Positions 38,946 to 39,095 of a DNA stretch of 39,095 bases are shown here, piece by piece. Position 1 is the stretch's first letter. Every line of letters begins with the position of its first letter. The DNA lies in assembly GCF_002921145.1 (NCBI RefSeq), contig NZ_PQVI01000081.1, forward strand, positions 1 to 39,095, read 5' to 3'. The notes beneath the pieces were generated by a model. It was not told the origin of the DNA. It did not search any database and saw only the letters and a list, made by a program, of their open reading frames with translations. Origin of the DNA: Avibacterium endocarditidis (GTDB lineage Bacteria; Pseudomonadota; Gammaproteobacteria; Enterobacterales; Pasteurellaceae). The position numbers and the translations under genes are program-made.

Positions 38946-39095
38946 AACTACAAAGAAAAACGCAATCAGCCAAGAGCAAAAATAAGTAATAACAAAGTGC
39001 GGTAATTTTTTAAAAAGTTTTTTTAATCCCACCACACTTTCTGTTTTTGAAATATCTATAAAGGGCAATAGGATAAATTTTCCCGTCCAAATTGC
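38946..39095. other. AT-rich end of window without a recognisable gene
   Basis: This stretch contains one uptake signal (38995-39003) facing a degenerate partner CACCACACTTT 29 bases later, which could form another stem-loop. Beyond this I see no gene; a minus-strand open frame of about 110 codons (38736-39068) crosses the hairpins and has no family resemblance. Confidence 0.5.

Noticed and set aside
38736-39068. Minus-strand open frame of 110 codons at the end of the window
   Set aside because: It runs through several perfect inverted repeats, has no ribosome site at its start and has an unusual Phe/Cys-rich composition without family resemblance.

Overview
This window comes from a Gram-negative gammaproteobacterium of the family Pasteurellaceae. 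The main evidence is about 31 exact copies of the Haemophilus-type DNA uptake signal (AAGTGCGGT or its complement), roughly one per 1.25 kb, together with gene content and order typical of Haemophilus, Pasteurella, Aggregatibacter and Avibacterium. I cannot fix the species from the sequence alone.

Layout. (1) 1-8322, galactose: mglC, mglA and mglB (minus; high-affinity galactose ABC uptake), the repressor galS (minus), then divergent galT-galK-galM (plus; Leloir pathway). Candidate GalS operators and CRP sites lie before mglB and between galS and galT. (2) 8435-13829: proB (minus), yjjP-yjjB-folA (plus), mutM (minus), rpmB-rpmG (minus, with a structured leader) and radC (minus). (3) 14004-17307: coaBC-dut-slmA-yheU-crp (plus), spaced like one operon. 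(4) 17382-20631: an EmrAB-type efflux operon behind a MarR-family regulator (minus), with a 22-bp perfect palindrome upstream. (5) 20665-21847: a decayed IS3-family element with intact 16-bp inverted repeats. (6) 21874-27854: dusA and a ClC-type transporter gene, then deoD, deoB and nupC (all minus; nucleoside uptake and salvage). (7) 28096-30679: a YczE-like membrane protein and two lipooligosaccharide glycosyltransferases (GT2 and GT9). (8) 30776-32990: the rpsP-rimM-trmD-rplS operon. (9) 33000-36008: an RpiR-family regulator divergent from a lone iolC-type gene that fuses a sugar kinase to a DUF2090 aldolase-like domain. (10) 36218-38523: fmt-rsmB, followed by a 570-base tail without a convincing gene but with several strong inverted repeats.

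A dominant property is the number of reading-frame breaks. Ten non-transposon genes (mglB, radC, dut, emrA, clcA, the GT9 gene, rpsP, rimM, trmD, iolC) are split by 1-2 base indels, mostly in short homopolymers. Several are expected to be essential, and the coding sequence on both sides is well conserved. I therefore read most of them as sequence or assembly errors rather than real pseudogenes; the transposase is the one convincingly decayed gene.

I did not find a clearly new multi-gene system such as a defence island, CRISPR array, prophage or biosynthetic cluster. The least explained features are the structured leaders of rpmB and rpsP, the multi-hairpin tail after rsmB, the orphan iolC/RpiR pair with its candidate operators, and the arrangement of the gal/mgl operators.
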